A program made the translations under genes and the position numbers. Shown here piece by piece: positions 62,824 to 64,000 of a stretch of 64,000 nt of DNA (the stretch's first letter is position 1; each line of letters opens with the position of its first letter). The notes under the pieces are model-generated. The model was not told where the DNA came from and did not search any database. It saw nothing but the letters and a program-made list of their open reading frames with translations. The stretch lies in contig CAAGGR010000129.1 in assembly GCA_900769445.1 (NCBI GenBank), forward strand, positions 1-64,000, read 5' to 3'. The stretch comes from an uncultured Alistipes sp. (GTDB taxonomy: Bacteria; Bacteroidota; Bacteroidia; Bacteroidales; Rikenellaceae).

Positions 62824-64000
62824 CTACTTCTTACTTTTACGTTTAGCATCGTAATTTTGCTGCTGCCTATCGTAGTTTGGAGCGTAGTTAGGCTTGAAGT
62901 TCAAGACCTCCTCCACCATCCTTGGACGCATAATAGTATCGGTAAGATACAACTCCTCGATAAGCGAGGCTATAGGCAACGCTATGGAGGCACCAAAACC
63001 ACCATGCTCAACATATACCGAGATAGCTATCTTTGGATTATCTTTAGGAGCAAACGATAGGAAAGTAGAGTGGTCTGCGCCTCTCGAGTTCTCGGCAGTA
63101 CCAGTCTTACCACAGACATCCCAACCCTCAAGACGCGCCTTACCCGACGTTCCAGCCACATTTACACCTCGCCACATACCCTCGACAATAGGCACAAAAT
63201 TAATAGAGTCAACCATAGTATAGTGGCGTTCGTAGTACTTTCTATCAAGCGAATCACGACCCTCAACGTGCTTGATAATATGCGGAATATAGTAGTAGCC
63301 TCGGTTAGCTACAATAGCTGCCAAGTTTGCCATCTGCAATGGCGTACAGCCCAACTCTCCCTGACCAATGGCGCACGACAATACCGAACCCCAGTTCCAA
63401 CTATTGTTATAAGCCTTATCGTAGAACTCTGGCGTAGGCACAAAGCCCTTGCCCTCGCCATAGAGGTCTGTACCCAATTGGCGACCAAAGCCAAAGCTAT
63501 AGACATACTCGTTCCAGACGCGCACACCCTCTTTCACAGAGCCATACTTCTTGTTGGTAATCATATCCTTGAAGACATAACAGAAGTAGGCATTACATGA
63601 GTGTGCCACAGCATCGCGCAAATTGAGCGGAGATGTATGCGCATGGCACGCCATTTTACGCTTACCATATGTAAAGCCCATATCACATGGATACTTCTGC
63701 GTAGGGCGCAACACACCCTCCTGCAAACCGATAAGACCCTGCACCAACTTAAAGGTTGAACCCGGCAGATACTTAGCCTTAACAGCACGGTTAAACTGTG
63801 GTTGACGCTGGTTGTGGAGCATCGCAGCGTAATTATTATTACGGTTACGACCCACCATCAAATCGGGGTTATAGCTCGGCGAAGAGACCATAGCAAGAAT
63901 CTCTCCCGTAGATGGCTCGATAGCCACTAACGCACCAATCTTACCCTCCATCAACTCCTCAGCAAACTCCTGCAAGCGAGCATCGATAGTCGATGTAAGC
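62824..64000 (-). CDS. mrdA: Penicillin-binding protein 2 (transpeptidase), partial
   Basis: C-terminal ~392 residues; the frame stays open to the window edge (LTSTIDARLQEFAEEL), so the N-terminal membrane anchor and dimerisation part lie outside. Transpeptidase motifs: SxxK in LPGSTFKL, SxN in AHSCNAYF, KTG in CGKTGTAEN. Paired with RodA for elongation. Ends in a basic QQQNYDAKRKSKK tail. Confidence 0.93.
   Translation of the reverse strand, partial: LTSTIDARLQEFAEELMEGKIGALVAIEPSTGEILAMVSSPSYNPDLMVGRNRNNNYAAMLHNQRQPQFNRAVKAKYLPGSTFKLVQGLIGLQEGVLRPTQKYPCDMGFTYGKRKMACHAHTSPLNLRDAVAHSCNAYFCYVFKDMITNKKYGSVKEGVRVWNEYVYSFGFGRQLGTDLYGEGKGFVPTPEFYDKAYNNSWNWGSVLSCAIGQGELGCTPLQMANLAAIVANRGYYYIPHIIKHVEGRDSLDRKYYERHYTMVDSINFVPIVEGMWRGVNVAGTSGKARLEGWDVCGKTGTAENSRGADHSTFLSFAPKDNPKIAISVYVEHGGFGASIALPIASLIEELYLTDTIMRPRMVEEVLNFKPNYAPNYDRQQQNYDAKRKSKK

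Overview
The window looks like a chromosomal segment of a gut-type Bacteroidales bacterium. Supporting signs are the Bacteroidetes promoter pattern (TTTG, then about 19-20 bases, then TAnnTTTG) upstream of many genes, weak Shine-Dalgarno sequences, many lipoproteins with BACON and fimbrillin-like domains, an Omp28-like protein, a DUF5723 porin-like protein, a full Na+-NQR operon and a eukaryote-like GlgB. A Rikenellaceae/Alistipes-like origin is my guess; nothing in the window proves the genus.

Layout. 1-5.4 kb: Omp28-like lipoprotein, GH20 hexosaminidase, greA, cardiolipin synthase-like PLD protein. 5.5-7.4 kb: pckA with a palindromic operator-like site. 7.8-14.3 kb: a secreted nuclease lipoprotein gene broken by one in-frame TGA, a small peptide gene, two esterase/hydrolase genes and a YfcE-like phosphoesterase. 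14.6-24.1 kb: gapA, an envelope biogenesis run (uppS-bamA-skp-skp), nadK, pdxJ-cca. 24.5-33 kb: nagB, a NagB-LmbE fusion, a POT peptide transporter, glgB, and an L,D-transpeptidase-like protein that lacks its catalytic Cys. 33-35.7 kb: a leucine-rich-repeat lipoprotein with its small peptide gene, inside a 2.77-kb segment bounded by 15-bp inverted repeats. 36-41.7 kb: nqrABCDEF. 42-49.2 kb: small outer-membrane proteins, tatD-like/tcdA/dehydrogenase/PagL-like operon, DUF5723 protein. 49-53.7 kb: large lipoprotein, rplS, BACON lipoprotein. 53.8-58.8 kb: LuxE-like and LicD-GT2 genes, a third small peptide gene and a frameshifted IdeS-like cysteine protease lipoprotein. 58.9-64 kb: two-component system, surE, rodA, PBP2 (cut by the window edge).

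Two patterns stand out. First, a family of ~125-130-bp nested palindromes (ten copies here, plus two relatives that share the tip) begins at or close to the stop codon of minus-strand genes. Read in the direction of the gene they fold into one long hairpin whose arms and tip show compensatory changes around a conserved tip, AC-GYCAA-GU. They sit where other transcription units have ordinary intrinsic terminators, so they look like a 3'-end RNA element. Second, three separate loci carry the same two-gene module: a 47-50-aa peptide with the core Y-x-A-P ... V-E-x-G-F-x-x-S, followed within about 30 bp by a lipoprotein that shares a fimbrillin-like N-terminal domain but carries a different C-terminal region (nuclease, leucine-rich repeats, cysteine protease). 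Two of the three cargo genes are broken by a single-base lesion that separates the anchor from the enzyme.

Convergent intergenic regions also hold further repeat families: AGTAATTAGTAA/TTAAAAGGC stretches, GACAACAG-rich palindromes and GGTGCGCTTCGCAC mini-hairpins. I saw no tRNA, rRNA, CRISPR array, prophage or transposase gene.
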